The notes under the pieces: model-generated | Seen by the model: only the letters and a program-made list of their open reading frames with translations | Database searches by the model: none | Told to the model about the DNA's origin: nothing | Translations under genes and position numbers: made by a program | NCBI GenBank assembly: GCA_032988165.1 | Contig: JANTQF010000014.1 | Location: 124,001-188,000 of the forward strand | Source: Emmonsiellopsis sp. PD_33 | Taxonomy: Eukaryota; Ascomycota; Eurotiomycetes; Onygenales; Ajellomycetaceae | DNA: 64,000 nt | Direction: 5' to 3' | In this document: positions 38,982 to 50,656 of the stretch, one piece after another | Position numbering within the stretch: the stretch's first letter is position 1 | Layout of the letters: the number at the start of each line of letters is the position of its first letter

Positions 38982-39370
38982 ATGGAATATATCTTTATTG
39001 AGTAGCCTCTGGGTTTGCTCGTTATTTCATTATTGGCATCGTTCAAGTACTAGTTGTTAACCACGAAAGGGAACAGTTTATTCTGTAGTTCTAAAATTTA
39101 AGTCTATTAGTATTAAGTAGCTATAAAATAAAATAGGAGATACGTAAAATGTATATACAAAACCCAGGCGCCATTAATCTATGTAACGCCCTATTCCCCT
39201 TTTATCTTCATTTCTCCAGAACCATCATCACCCATTCTCATGATAATAGGAGTGTAGTCTGCACCTATTTATTTCCGAAAACACATTAAGATAATAAGAA
39301 ATTGCGCTCAGGGTGATTCCCGTTCCGAGAGACAAAACCACTCTGAGGATCGTAAAAGAGCAGCAGATCC
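38982..39370. other. Intergenic, convergent 3' ends
   Basis: This lies between convergent GNAT 2 and the MFS exporter. A short AT-rich patch (about 39,090-39,150, tattaagtagctataaaat-like) resembles the AT-rich block in composition but is too short to call a transposon fragment. Nothing else is seen. Confidence 0.5.
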
Positions 39371-41288
39371 CTAGCTATTCGATCGAGCGGATTTTTGAGG
39401 TCGGAGTGTTGTGCTTATTACTGACTGACGGGTATTCACCCTGTCGATATCATACGGATTCCCTTCATATTCGCTAACCGTGCGTGACAGTCTGGAACCA
39501 ATCGATGCCGTCCTTGTGCGCTGGACCATAACCCGTCCTCCCCCCATCCCGCTCAAGTGCAACTCGCTGGACTCGCTAGATCTCCGAGGCGCGGCTTCTT
39601 CGGGAAATGCGACTTCAACTTCAGCTTCTTTCGCTTCGCCGGCATGTTGGGAGACATCTTGCAGTCTTTTCATAAACGCGTCGGCCTCGGCAGCAAACTT
39701 GCAGCGAGTCCTGATTTGAGCACCGTACTTGTAGAAAATGAAAGGGAATGGGACGCAGGCGAGCGCTAAGAATGCGGGTATTGTGGACGCCCAGTGGATT
39801 CCAAGATCCTGGTACATGTATCGAGTAAAAAGCGGGAAGGCGGCACCAAAAAGAGATCGCAAGACAGAGTTTGCAGCGAGGACGGATGCCGCATAGATGG
39901 TATAAGAATCAATCAAGTAGTTAATTACTCCTTTGTGATAAATTAGTATTATGATCGTGCTTGACGTTAAGGGTAGGATTTGGGTGCTTACCAAGAAAGA
40001 CGAGAACCATACCGAGGCCGAAGGGTATGCCGGCAGCGATACTAGCGAGGAAGTGTATCGAAGGGGAGTTTGTCCAGGCAAACCAGAAAAGGCCGATAGG
40101 GATAGATACACCACCAATCATGCAAACGGGAAGTCGGGCTTCTGGGGGAGCAAACCCGGCATATTTTTCGGCAATCCTTTGGTATCGTTTGTTCGCCACG
40201 AGATTGATCACCATTGCAATGAGCATACCGATCAAGACACCGAGGAATGACAGACCACCGACGCCTTCGTTCCATCCGCGGTATTGCTGGTATACGATTG
40301 GGAATGCAGCAAAGAGCATATACAAGGTCCCATAAACGATGGCCATATAAGTCGATAGGAGGAAGACGATTGGTTCCCTGAAAAGCAAAATCCAAGGGCG
40401 GAGAAGCGAAGTCCAAAAAGCCTCACCAACGGTGACCTTGCCCTGGTCAATGTCCATCTTGCTCCTGTATACCTTTCCGCTAATCTTGGAAAGTCTTTCG
40501 GCTCTTTTTCTTAGCAAAACTGGCGCATATGTCTCCGGGAGCACCAGAGATCCCACGATCCATAAAACCCCGGAAAATATAGCCAGAAAACCCTGGACCC
40601 ATCTCCAGCCTTCGGTCATACCTAAGAACCCGCCGATGATTGGACCCAACACAGGGCCAAGGAATGGAGCGAGGGCGAACAGGCCCATGGCGAAACCACG
40701 CTCGGAAGCAGAAAACATGTCGGCGATGATTCCACCGGCATTAGTCAGGGGTGACGATCCAAACGAGCCAGCGAAAAACCGGAAGATGATCAAGCTCTGG
40801 ATATTTTTGGCGCCAGCGGCACCACCATTGAAGGCAGTCAGCGCGCAGTACGTGCCAACGAAGATGTACTGGCGACCCATAAGTTCACTCATTGGGGCCC
40901 AGATCAGCGGGCCAACGGCAAATCCCAACACGAACAACGACACACCGAGGGTGACAACCTCGCTGCTGACCTTAAACTCCTGCATTATCTTCCGGGAACC
41001 ACCAGTGTATGCGGAGGAAATGAGTGCGACGGCCAGGGAGGCAAAAGCAACGACGAGGGTGATGAACCACTTCTTGGTTTTGGAGAATTGCATGGGATTT
41101 CGAGGGTCGTTTGGAAGCCACTGGACCACGAAGGGGTCGTCGTCCGTACCGGACCCTGCGTATGGGTAGCTGACGACTTCATCGGTTACGGCGCCTTGAT
41201 CAAGGACCTGGCGCCAGTGAGGAATGGTTCTTGGGTGAGCGGACTCGATGGTGTCGGTCTTTTCCCGTTCAGTAGAGGAGTCTGCCAT
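39371..41288 (-). CDS. MFS transporter, DHA1 (12-TM drug/polyamine:H+ antiporter) type
   Basis: Exons 41,288-39,992 and 39,930-39,371 join across a 61-bp intron to give 618 residues. A hydrophilic N-tail ends in the DHA1-typical segment WLPNDPRNPMQFSKTKKW. Twelve membrane segments follow. The loop 2-3 signature is PMSELMGRQYIFVGTY, and the antiporter motif C in helix 5 is visible as LGPVLGPIIGGFLG. The splice joins FLG to VINYLIDSY. A Ser/Arg-rich cytosolic tail of about 100 residues ends the protein. Relatives export fluconazole, other drugs or polyamines across the plasma membrane. The substrate here is inferred only at family level. A Zn2Cys6 regulator lies divergently 1.6 kb upstream and may control it. 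Confidence 0.88.
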
Positions 41289-42869
41289 GGCGGCAGTCGG
41301 GGGAGGGAAAGTAAAGTGTGCCGCCGTCCGTACTCAGGACAGATGATGTTAGGGGCAAGGAGTCGAAAGAATGATGACGTGCTAGAAGGTTTCTCACGTT
41401 CACAGACAGTTGAATAAATAAACGATCGTGGAGCTAGGTAAGAAAAGGGGGGGAAATGATAGAGATGATATGGCACAGGCCAGGGGAATTGAGATAATAA
41501 ATAAATAGATCAAGGGGGAAAAGGGAAAGCTATCGAATATATTCATTCCATCGAGAATTTTCAATTTTTTTCCGGATACGCTGACGGCGCATCCGTGGAG
41601 CGGCAAGGCTTAAATCAGCATGACGGCGGGTACCCGGCAGCAACCTCGCTGGGTTCCAGAAGCTCGGCGGATGAGAGGTACCCAGGAGGTAGTTAGTCTA
41701 GCCAGGATGATTCCATGTTTTCTGGCGGACGGGGCGGATTCATCGGACGGTCGAGATATATTGTCCGGACCCCGAAACCCGGATCGCGAACAATCAAGCT
41801 TTTTAGGGCTTCATATTTCTGCATAACCCCATCAAACCGGTGGGCCAGACACACTAATCGGATCTAACCATCGGCACACCCGAGTCAAGTGGGCCGGAGT
41901 TCGTTTTATTAATCAGTTGTTATTTTTAAAATGTTTGTGCACGCAGCACAGGATGCGCAGACGACGATACAGCTTCGGGGGCTGCCTTAGCCGGGTGGGA
42001 AGAAGAGAACACGAAATGGACATCGCATCGAAATGGAGTTCCCATCGTCAGCTAAAGGGCGCATTCCTGCCAGGAGCGTGCTGTTATCTCTGTTGTGTCG
42101 TCAACAAACAAGATATCGAACAAACGCCTCGGCACAGCGACTTGGCGAGTGGCGACAACGGCCAACCAGGAACTCCGGATCTAGTTAACTATCCGAGTAC
42201 GAATGCGAACACGAAGACGAAGACGATATCAAGGGATCACAATCAGCTAACTTAAAAGAGATAATCAATAGCGGGTCCCGCCGTGCCGCTGACTCCTGAG
42301 CGGGCCGAGTGCCTCTTATATTCGGGTCCATCCCCTGAGATATCGTGAAGACATAACAGGACCGAATTCCCATCCCAAAATGTCCTACATATCTGCATTG
42401 ACACCTCACTAAACCCGACTTTCTCCCCTACGGTTTGATGCAGATACCCATCACTCAAGAAAAAATAACCAGAACCCCGATGTTGTTGCAGCCGCGGGTT
42501 ATCACATTAGGGGAGTCTCCCTCAGGCCGTCAAGTCTCTGTCCCAGGAGATAAACCGACCAAAATCAGATGTCCGTTCTTTGTTTTGTCGTTTGGCCTTC
42601 TCTTTGGGGTGTGGGCTCGGCCTTGGATCGAACGTTCAACACGAGCGATCCTGGCAATAAAAGAGGATGATTGGAGGGCGGATGCCAGCAGTTTCTGTAG
42701 CTCACCCCGCTGCATGACTGGCGTAACTTAAGTTAACTAGTTAACCCATCCCTTTTCCCACCTGCGAATGAGCGCGAGTTTGGGAGAAGTTGCCGGATGC
42801 AATTGCAAAGCAGTCAACTTGTCCGCGTCCGTCGCGCTCTGTAGACCGTCGTGCACAGGTCTGGTGTCG
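41289..42869. promoter_or_regulatory. Divergent promoter region, MFS exporter and Zn2Cys6 regulator
   Basis: This 1,581-bp gap lies between the minus-strand exporter start and the plus-strand regulator start. A CCGG pair (41,765-41,768 and 41,779-41,782, 10 bp apart) resembles paired half-sites used by Zn2Cys6 proteins, but it could be chance. Several open frames cross the gap without coding character. Confidence 0.45.
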
Positions 42870-45086
42870 ATGATGGACAACGGCAAACCTCGAACGGCAT
42901 GCTGGTCAGTCCCAGTGCTATCCATACCCCTTCTGCACCAGATGGCCCGCCTTGGATAAGTTAGCTGACGGGACAGCAAACAGCCTGCCCTGTCGTGTTC
43001 GCCATTACAAATGCACGTCATCCCCTGGTCTTGCTTTGAAATAGTTATTCCTTTCAGACACTAATCCCTAGGTCTCTCTCTCTCAGGCGATGGCCAGCTT
43101 CCAGAATGCGGCCGCTGTCAACGCTCCGCACGAGCCTGCGTGCGTGCCCACAGCATTCGTTTCCGCCATTCCTCGGGCGATGGAACCGCTGCGGGCGACT
43201 TTCCAAACGGCCAAGTCTGGCTAAAACTGCCAAAGAGGGGTGAATATCTCCGTTGGTCGTTACTTAGTAGTACGCTGGTATATCGCCGCTAATATCAATC
43301 TTAACCTGCTTCGTTCTGCAGTGGAGTTCGTTGATGAGACAGACGAAGTATGTCAGAGTTCCCAGGATCCCGATGAATGCTCGTCTCCAGACACCAACAA
43401 GGCTGCAACTGCAACTTCTTTTGGCTATGTGGTGTCAGATCAACATTCCCCTTGCACGGGAGATTCAACAGGCTCTCGCATATCAGTGAAGAGCATCACG
43501 TTGAGCCACTCTGTATCACCCCGAGTATCCAGGGAGCTGCCCGCCCCGACATCCAGGCCATATCCTACACAGATTCTGCCCGCCCAATCCCTTCTTTCGG
43601 CAGACAGAAGAGTTTCACTCTCGTCCCCTGGCCATGACCTATCATTTTTCCACAAGCCCAGTGCCTTTATTTTCGATCAACAACAAGCTTATCTGCTAAG
43701 GCACTTTATAGACAATGTTGCATGCTTCGTCAGTTGCCCTATTATCCAGCAGGCTCCCAAAGTTATGGATTTTGCGCCGCGTCTTACCAAGTATAGTATC
43801 TTCAACTTACACTTTGGATAGTTCGACTTTTGCGACAGCGAGCGGCATTTTGCCAGAGAAGTTCCTCAGCGGGCCAAAACGTGTCGTACCCTTCGAAATG
43901 CTGTCCTTGCGCTCTCCGCTCGCCACCTGAGCCGCACGGGGGAATTTGATCCTTTCGTTTCAGACCGGTACTATCAGGAGTGTCTTAAGACGCTGATTCC
44001 CTCTCTCAACGATGAAGCAGCGACATCGAACGATGAACTCCTAGCCTCGACTGTCATTCTGCGACTTCTAGAAGAGTTCGACGGTAAACTGACGCTCTCT
44101 ATCTCGCTACGCATGATGATTCCCAGTCTAACCAAGCTTGCAGTTCCAATCGTCGGATCGGATCCGCAAGGCCACTCCTTTGGGACGTTATCTTTCATCA
44201 AAGCGCAGGATGGGCATTCTAAAGCAACCGGACTCCGCCAGGCTGCATTTTGGGCAGGGCTTCGTCAGGATATTTTTCTTTCCCTAACACTTCACCGCTC
44301 CCCCGGCATTCAACATTATTCCCACCATTGCAACATCGATCGATCGCTGGCTTCAGCTGATGATTGTACCTGGGCTTGCCGCGCTGTCGTCCACTGTGCA
44401 GATGTTCTGCAATTTGCATTTGGCCGTGGTCCACGCTCAGTTGCGGCCCATACTTCGCTAAAGGAGTATAATTTAAACTGGCGCAAGTGCAGGCCGCCCT
44501 CGTTTAATCCACTCTTCTCCAACGAATCCGACGCTCGATCGACGGAAACATTCCCTGACATTAGATTACATTCAGACTGGCATGGTAGGTTCATTGAAAG
44601 TCAATCATGGCAAAAATACTAATTAACCTCGAATCTAGTCATGGGAGTTCAGTACCTTCTTCTTGCCTACACTTTGCTCTTGGCCCATGATCCTACTCTG
44701 CCTCGGGACACCCCCAGGGATAACGATGACAGTCGAGTTGTTGATGTGAGGCTCTTCCGTCCTATAATAAAACGTGAAACGGGGGCTTATTTGCCCGAAA
44801 TAGGATGAAATAAAGTGCAATGTCCGCAAACTCTGCGGGATTGGCCTATCGAATACTTCAACTCCCGCCGGCATTTTTATGTCATGCATGGGCATATCTT
44901 CATGTGAGTTCTTAAAGCTCCATTTCTATGTTTCCAGCTAACCATTGACATCTAGTTAGCCATTGGTTTTTTGAGCCCCGCGAGCAGCAGAACCTCCTGG
45001 ATGTGCTCGTGAGAACTGAGAAGATGCACGGATGGCCGACAGTCGTTGCTCAAAATCAAGTGAAACAGGCTTGGTCCAGGCCCTAA
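42870..45086 (+). CDS. Zn2Cys6 transcription factor, ARCA-like (fungal-specific DUF3468 type)
   Basis: Nine exons are needed: 42,870-42,904, 42,984-43,012, 43,087-43,239, 43,322-43,728, 43,822-44,083, 44,144-44,584, 44,639-44,745, 44,804-44,903 and 44,956-45,086. They total 1,665 nt, or 554 residues, in frame. The zinc cluster is assembled from the first three exons: CLPCRVRHYKC, then DGQLPECGRCQRSARAC, spacing C-x2-C-x6-C-x6-C-x2-C-x6-C. The first Cys codon is split by intron 1 (TG|C). Intron 2 must use a GC donor (GC-AG) to keep the frame. The regulatory half shows AYLLRHFIDNVA, LSARHLSRTGEFDPF, LLEEFDVPIVGSD and YLLLAYTLLLAHDPTLP, typical of this nuclear regulator family. It may regulate the divergent exporter. 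No closer function is recognisable. Confidence 0.8.
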
Positions 45087-46453
45087 TCGGATATCTTATT
45101 TATCCCATCCCAGCAAACGCCTAACTATCGCAGCCCGCTTTGTGGGGGGATTGAGTTCTTCTATGCTTACACCATTGTCTTTCAGATACCCAACCGTTGT
45201 TTTATCTACGAGAATAATAACAGTATATTAATTTCAGTTCAACCAGGAGGAGCCAGCTGGCTTATGAAAGGAATGTCTGCAATGCATTACTCTATCGCAA
45301 CATTTCCCACCCGTTTTAAGTGCGGCTGACACTATAACATTACCCTCATCCCAGCCAAGTTCCCAGCCTACTAATCAGTAACCCCCTACCGCGAGCAAGC
45401 CTAAAATTACGTAGACAGCCGACGTGTGGGATTTTCAAGCACTTCGCAATTCCCACTGAGTCGCAAAACCATCCATCATGGCTCAACACTTCGATCATCT
45501 CCCTTCCTACCTGCACGAACTGGCGGGGAATCAGCCTGCGTTCTTCACCCTACTCAGGGGCGCCCGTCAAGATGTCACCGAAAGGGCTATAACATTACTA
45601 AGTATATAGAACTCAAAAGCTTTCTATTCGTTCTGGACGAGAAATAGAGCAATGGTGGAAATAAGATCTATATATATATATCTATATAGGCATATATCTG
45701 AAGATAATGCTAGGTTCAAAACCTAAAATAAACATGCAACAAAAAAACCAGGCTTCCAGCCGGCCATTACGCAGGCCCCTAATGCATACGACTATCATAA
45801 TGATATATCTTGGTGTAGACGCGATTGATTCCAGGGAGGACGAATTAATCAAGGTCCTTTGTTAGGTTCAATATACTCGTGGTTTCCATGCTCGTCCCAC
45901 CAAACGTCAAGAAACTATCGAAGCGAGGAATAGTCCGGTTGAAGGGAAATCGATGGTGGATTCCAGCTGGCCTCGGTAGACAACCCCTCTCAGGGGCATG
46001 ATACTCTCGAAAAGTGGAAGTCACATAATATTCAAAAAAGGCGTTGGATTGATATCAGGCGAAACGTGACGCACGGAGACTCGACGGCCTCCTTGGACTT
46101 CAACGCGAGCGGGCGCAAATGGGGGGGAAACGCTTAGGCATGTATTAACCGAATATTCAAACAAGAAGGTATTTATCTAGGTATTCTTTTAGGGACATTT
46201 GGTTACCGTGGTCATGCATCGGTTGGTTTGTAGTTATTATTCGGTGGATTCGGCAGTGTAACCTAAAATTAATGTGATGGGATAAGGCTGTCCAATTCAA
46301 TTTCCGGATTAACTGCTCCGCAACGTATATCGAGTGAATAAAGGGCGTTCTTGCCATTCCTCGTGTCATCATAGGTTTCATAGGTGTAAGTAAGACCTGT
46401 CCATCCTCAGAGCACAAACATCCAACTACTCTCATATATGGATGGGATCGTAT
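45087..46453. other. Intergenic between convergent regulators
   Basis: This is 3' flank for both the ARCA-like factor and prnA. It contains a short TA-rich run (45,668-45,690) and a 43-codon open frame listed separately. Nothing else is recognisable. Confidence 0.6.
45478..45609 (+). CDS. Possible 43-residue small ORF
   Basis: It opens with MAQHFDHLPSYLHEL and ends TLLSI before a TAG. The ATG sits in a good fungal context (catcATGGCT). The composition is protein-like and not a repeat. It has no recognised domain and could be the N-terminal stub of a lost gene, an exon of an unrecognised gene, or noise. It does not overlap a gene on the other strand. Confidence 0.2.
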   Translation: MAQHFDHLPSYLHELAGNQPAFFTLLRGARQDVTERAITLLSI

Positions 46454-49222
46454 TCAGCGAAATTGCTCATACTGAACATCCAGAAGCGGTCCAAGCATGT
46501 CAAAGAAGTCTTGGCCTCCAGACCAGCCCAGTTGATTGGGGCCTAGGCCAGCGAAGCTCATCAGAGGGTCTTGGTGGAAGGAATTGTGGTCAAAAGCACC
46601 CTGCGGTTGCATTGGTTGATACCCAGATGTTTCCCCTGGGCCCATAGGTATACTCGAGGAGATGTGCATATCGTAATCTAGTCTAGGCGCCATTGTGCGA
46701 TCGGTGCGGCTTGGGTTAATGGCTGGCACATATGGGTCAGAAGGACCCGTTGCTGTCGGGATATCCGTTCCTAGTCCATCATGAAAATGTTGACGCTGAT
46801 ATGGCAAATTACTGGGGGTAATGTTTCCGCTTTGTGTTGCCTCGTTTCCAATCATGCGTAATACGCGGGTGCGGAGACTCGACGCCAACGCCTGGAGTAG
46901 TTCTCCAAAACGATTACTCAAGTGGACATCATCAACGACACATGTGCAAAGTGCCTCTGCGGTACGTTCCACTAGGTCTAGTGAAGCGACCGTTTCATCG
47001 TCCTTATCCCCGAGGGCGAAGGCCTAGTTCGGCCAAAGTTAGTTATTTCTGAATCTACCTTGCAACCAGGCTAAACATACCTTCATGCAAAACATAGCCC
47101 CTGCAAGGATTCTCGAGTAAGTGCGGATTGGGACATGCTTTAGGTGATCATCTGGGAAAAGATCCTCGACAACTGTCTGTAGAATCGCTCTGGCGGCAGC
47201 AACCACTTCCATAAAGTATTCCTTGTTCCCTTCGTGGGAATTAAGCATCGCTGAAACAGACATAGCTGCACCATCGCCAGTACTCCTCTCGCGGTTCTCG
47301 ATGACAGCCTGAAGAGCTACACTGTTTATATAGACCCGAACGTAGCCATATTCTATGGCCAGAATTGCCCTCATCGGCTTCGACACTACTACACCGTCAG
47401 TGATAAGGATAGCAAATATTGCCTATCAGGTTACACGCACGCTTTGCCCTATCGAAATCCATTTGCCACTCCCTTAGTAGTGGATTGAGGATACGGAGGA
47501 AGCCTAGATATTCCCCGCTTTTGACGATCTCTCTCGTCTTCTCCCTTGAAGTAAATAAAAGTTCATTGCCCCGCTTCATGAGAGAAGCTACGCCAATCCA
47601 GCATCGTATGGTATCTCCATTCTTTGCGCTGGTCTCATGCCCAGTCACAGACACAGACGTCAGATTTTTCCATCCTAGAATAATCAGTTACATCCCCAAC
47701 CACGATTGCATCAATAAGACTTACCTAACCTTCCAGATGTTTGGGTGAGATAAACCCATAGTAGATGCTGCACACGATAAGCTCGCTGGCTTGAGGACTG
47801 GTTATTCCATATATCCCGACGAGACTCTCGGGCCCCTATAGTGGTGTTGTCGTATTCATCAAAAATCCCCAGTTCAACTGCCAGGGCCAGCGCATTTCCC
47901 AGCATGGACCAGCACATCCTATCCGACCTCCAGACCGGTTCGAGCCAATCGATCCTAATCCGCCCACCTATCCCTGCCGTGCTTGCTCGGGCGCGTTTCA
48001 CATCATCTTTAACTATTATACTGTCTCCATCGTCTCCTGCCGGGACGTTGAGTGAGCGGGGATGCCACTCGGATAACAATAGCAATGCTTCGCAAGTCCC
48101 CAGTGTACGCAGACTCCCAAAATTCGATCCAGATAGAGCAGATTCGGTAGCCTGTCCAGTTGACGGTTCCGACGCAGTTCCATTATCTGGTATGCCTCCA
48201 GTAAACTGTTCCTGTCCGAAGATCATTCGAGAGATCATTCCCTGGAGGTGCTGCCACAATCTTTCATGGATCATATAAGACCGAGACACTGCACCAGGGC
48301 CAGAAAGCTTCATATATCGAGACGCAAGCATTAAAATGGTAACAGCAAGAATGGGTTCTTCCTCAAGTAGCGTAGGGTGCATAGACGGATCCTGGAAGGA
48401 GGAGGATGAAATTGGGGTAAATGGCGCGAGGTATGCGTGGAAGTAGTCAACAAATTGCATTGCCTCTTCTGCGGTGAAAAGCCCTGTGCGAACAAAACGC
48501 AGGTTGGACCATGGCTGAAGACCATCGCCATCACCATCGTCAGCTCCGGTTCCCTGGTTACTTGATGCACCGGAGGGCACCGCTTGCCCATGCAGACCAG
48601 CACTTGTTCTGGGATGTGCTGCTCCGTCAGGAGCATTTCCCCTGACTCGTTCGCTATGTCTCCCTGCTTCCCAGAGCAGGTTCAGAGCATCATGGGATGT
48701 ATAGGCGGCATCCCGAAGAAGGGCAGCAGCGGCCTTGTCGCCGCCAGACGAGCCTGGCTGGTGGCGACTATCATTAGAGGCCATCTGGCGTAGGCTATCT
48801 GACGGCCCTTTTTTGCGGTTATCCACGCCGGCAGGAAGCGAGTGAACGCTGTTTGGGCTTGTGCCTGAACCCTCGACAGTTGGAGCGCGTTCCAGGTGTT
48901 GGAGGTACGCCTCCTCGCGCCGACTAGCATCATTTGGAGAGGTTATCGGGTTCTTCTTCCTCCCACGGGTGGCGGAGAAATGACAAAACTTGCGTTCGCG
49001 GCGACATCTTCCACAGGGGCCCTCGTGGGGAGAATCGACAGAACCCAAGTCACACCGGACTCTTCGTTCGCGGCATGGAATACAAGCCTAAACAAACATA
49101 GTTGTTCATCGAGCGGGTCTATTATTGATGGGGGGGGGAGGGCGGTTGGTAGCGGAGCCGCAGCAGAGGCCGGATCTTACCTGATAAGCCCGCTTATGAA
49201 CGCGAGTTGGCCCTGAGGACAT
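46454..49222 (-). CDS. prnA: Proline-utilisation regulator PrnA (Zn2Cys6 activator)
   Basis: I infer five exons: 49,222-49,181, 49,087-47,725, 47,674-47,435, about 47,385-47,081 and 47,023-46,454. They give about 839 residues. The start of exon 4 could instead be 47,388, adding one residue. A 14-residue first exon (MSSGPTRVHKRAYQ) joins ACIPCRERRVRCDLG to form a zinc cluster with spacing C-x2-C-x6-C-x12-C-x2-C-x6-C and an ATRGRKK linker. The middle region carries the fungal transcription-factor homology domain (FVDYFHAYLAPFTPI, ILAVTILMLASRYM). The C-terminal tail is Gln/Pro/Gly-rich, a likely activation region. In Aspergillus nidulans, PrnA activates prnX, prnD, prnB and prnC in response to proline. 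The assignment rests on this domain and on the adjacent prnX, prnC and prnD. Confidence 0.82.
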
Positions 49223-49594
49223 GGCCTGCAGCAAATTCTGGGACAACGCCAAACACACAACGCCAGGGCTGGTTAAAGAGGGGAGACGGTATTAACGTGG
49301 TCTAGGACTGCGAGTGGAATGGGCAACGAGAGTACCAGCGCGAGTCGGGGTTATTTACAAGACGGATGACTCCAGCCTGGGGCGCGGGAAGCAAAGGTTG
49401 GACGTTGAGCTTGGAAGCTAGTAACTTTTAGCGGCCAGGTCACGGGGGCCAGCAGCCGATAAGCTTGGAAGCATCCATGGATGGCGGCACAGGTCTTGGC
49501 ATTCCCGGCGGCATCAGGGCAGAGTTCTAAATAATCTTGCCGTAGTATGGTATGGCTATTATATTGTTGCATATGGAGTAGACTCAAAGTCCAT
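49223..49594. promoter_or_regulatory. prnA upstream region
   Basis: A 372-bp gap between the prnX stop and the prnA start, both on the minus strand. It should contain the prnA promoter and the prnX 3' end. No specific element is clear. Confidence 0.5.
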
Positions 49595-50656
49595 TTAAAA
49601 TCCATCAATTTCAACCCCAACCCCCTTTTCCCCCGCCATCTTCAGCAATTCTCTTCCGATAACAATGTCCATAATACCCATGCCAACGCATTTGAATACC
49701 ACATTCCCCTCCACTGGTCCCCTTGCCGTATCCTCCGCGCCCGTTGGGAAAGGCAGCTGTCCGAGCTCCAGTAGCTGGTCTTTCTGTACGTTGGCTTTGA
49801 TCAGCTCTCCAGCCTCCTCAAGGCAAGCTTCGGCAGAATCCACTAGGATCTTGCTTCCCGATAGTAACGTGGTCGAGTCAATCTCTTGCATGTGCGGTTT
49901 ATACGACCCAATCAGCGAAATAAACCGCGGCTTCTTCGGGTCGCGATCACCGTGATGCAGATATGAGTTTGGAAATAATGGCTGGGTTGAGGGCGTGCAG
50001 CAAAAGATTGCATCGGCGGCCGAAACAATACTCGCTAGTTCGGCTTCGAAGTTCGGCGCGGTGCGAGCAATAGAACGAAATGTCGTCCCAGGAAATTGCT
50101 TTCGGAGTTCCGCCAAAACGCTTTTCTCCAAGGCTTGCACGGCCTCCTCCCGTCGGTTCACCACAGTGACCCGGGCAATTCCGCCTCTTGCCAACAGTAA
50201 TGATAGCCGAATATGCCACTCTGCTTGCTTGCCAGCACCAAACACGACAATGCTGGCCTTTTCAGGCAACTTATAATGACATAACGCGACCATCGACGCC
50301 AACGCCGTCCTAAAAGCAGTTACTTGCTGGGCGTTTATCAGGCCTTCGAGTTCCCCCACTGGTGAAAAAATATTAATGGCCCCTTTCGCAGAGCCACCAC
50401 CGCCAGGGAGAGTAACGATTTTGATTCCTGTGGTCGTTTGCGTGTCCGACGCCGGCATAAAAAGAGTAGTATGCTGAGGTTTTGTGGTGATTACCTCCCG
50501 AATTGGTTGATGGAAGAGCTTTTCGTCGGCAGGGCTCGAGTTGTCCTTCGACAAAGCGGCCAAGGTCTCCCATAGGGAATAGAGAAGTCGTCTTCCATCC
50601 TCGAACGTCAACCCTTTGAGAAGGGGGGAAACATCGTCGTCTCGTAGAACCAGCAT
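49595..50656 (-). CDS. prnX: PrnX, ornithine cyclodeaminase/mu-crystallin family protein
   Basis: A single exon of 353 residues with an ATG at 50,656. The family includes ornithine cyclodeaminase, ketimine reductase and related NAD(P)-dependent enzymes. The nucleotide-binding glycine-rich turn is VVFGAGKQAEWH (about residues 138-149). The N-terminal substrate half shows KIVTLPGGGG and INIFSPVGELEGLINAQQVTAFRTALASM. The C-terminal part has FISLIGSYKPHMQEID, ILVDSAEACLEEAGEL and VFKCVGMGIMDI, all standard for the family. prnX of the Aspergillus cluster belongs to this family; its exact reaction is not certain. It is in tandem with prnA and likely under PrnA control. The frame has no defect. Confidence 0.88.
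   Translation of the reverse strand: MLVLRDDDVSPLLKGLTFEDGRRLLYSLWETLAALSKDNSSPADEKLFHQPIREVITTKPQHTTLFMPASDTQTTTGIKIVTLPGGGGSAKGAINIFSPVGELEGLINAQQVTAFRTALASMVALCHYKLPEKASIVVFGAGKQAEWHIRLSLLLARGGIARVTVVNRREEAVQALEKSVLAELRKQFPGTTFRSIARTAPNFEAELASIVSAADAIFCCTPSTQPLFPNSYLHHGDRDPKKPRFISLIGSYKPHMQEIDSTTLLSGSKILVDSAEACLEEAGELIKANVQKDQLLELGQLPFPTGAEDTARGPVEGNVVFKCVGMGIMDIVIGRELLKMAGEKGVGVEIDGF

Noticed and set aside
40432..41169. 245-codon plus-strand frame antisense to the MFS exporter
   Set aside because: It lies wholly opposite a well-supported transporter exon and has no recognisable domain; it is a frame shadow.
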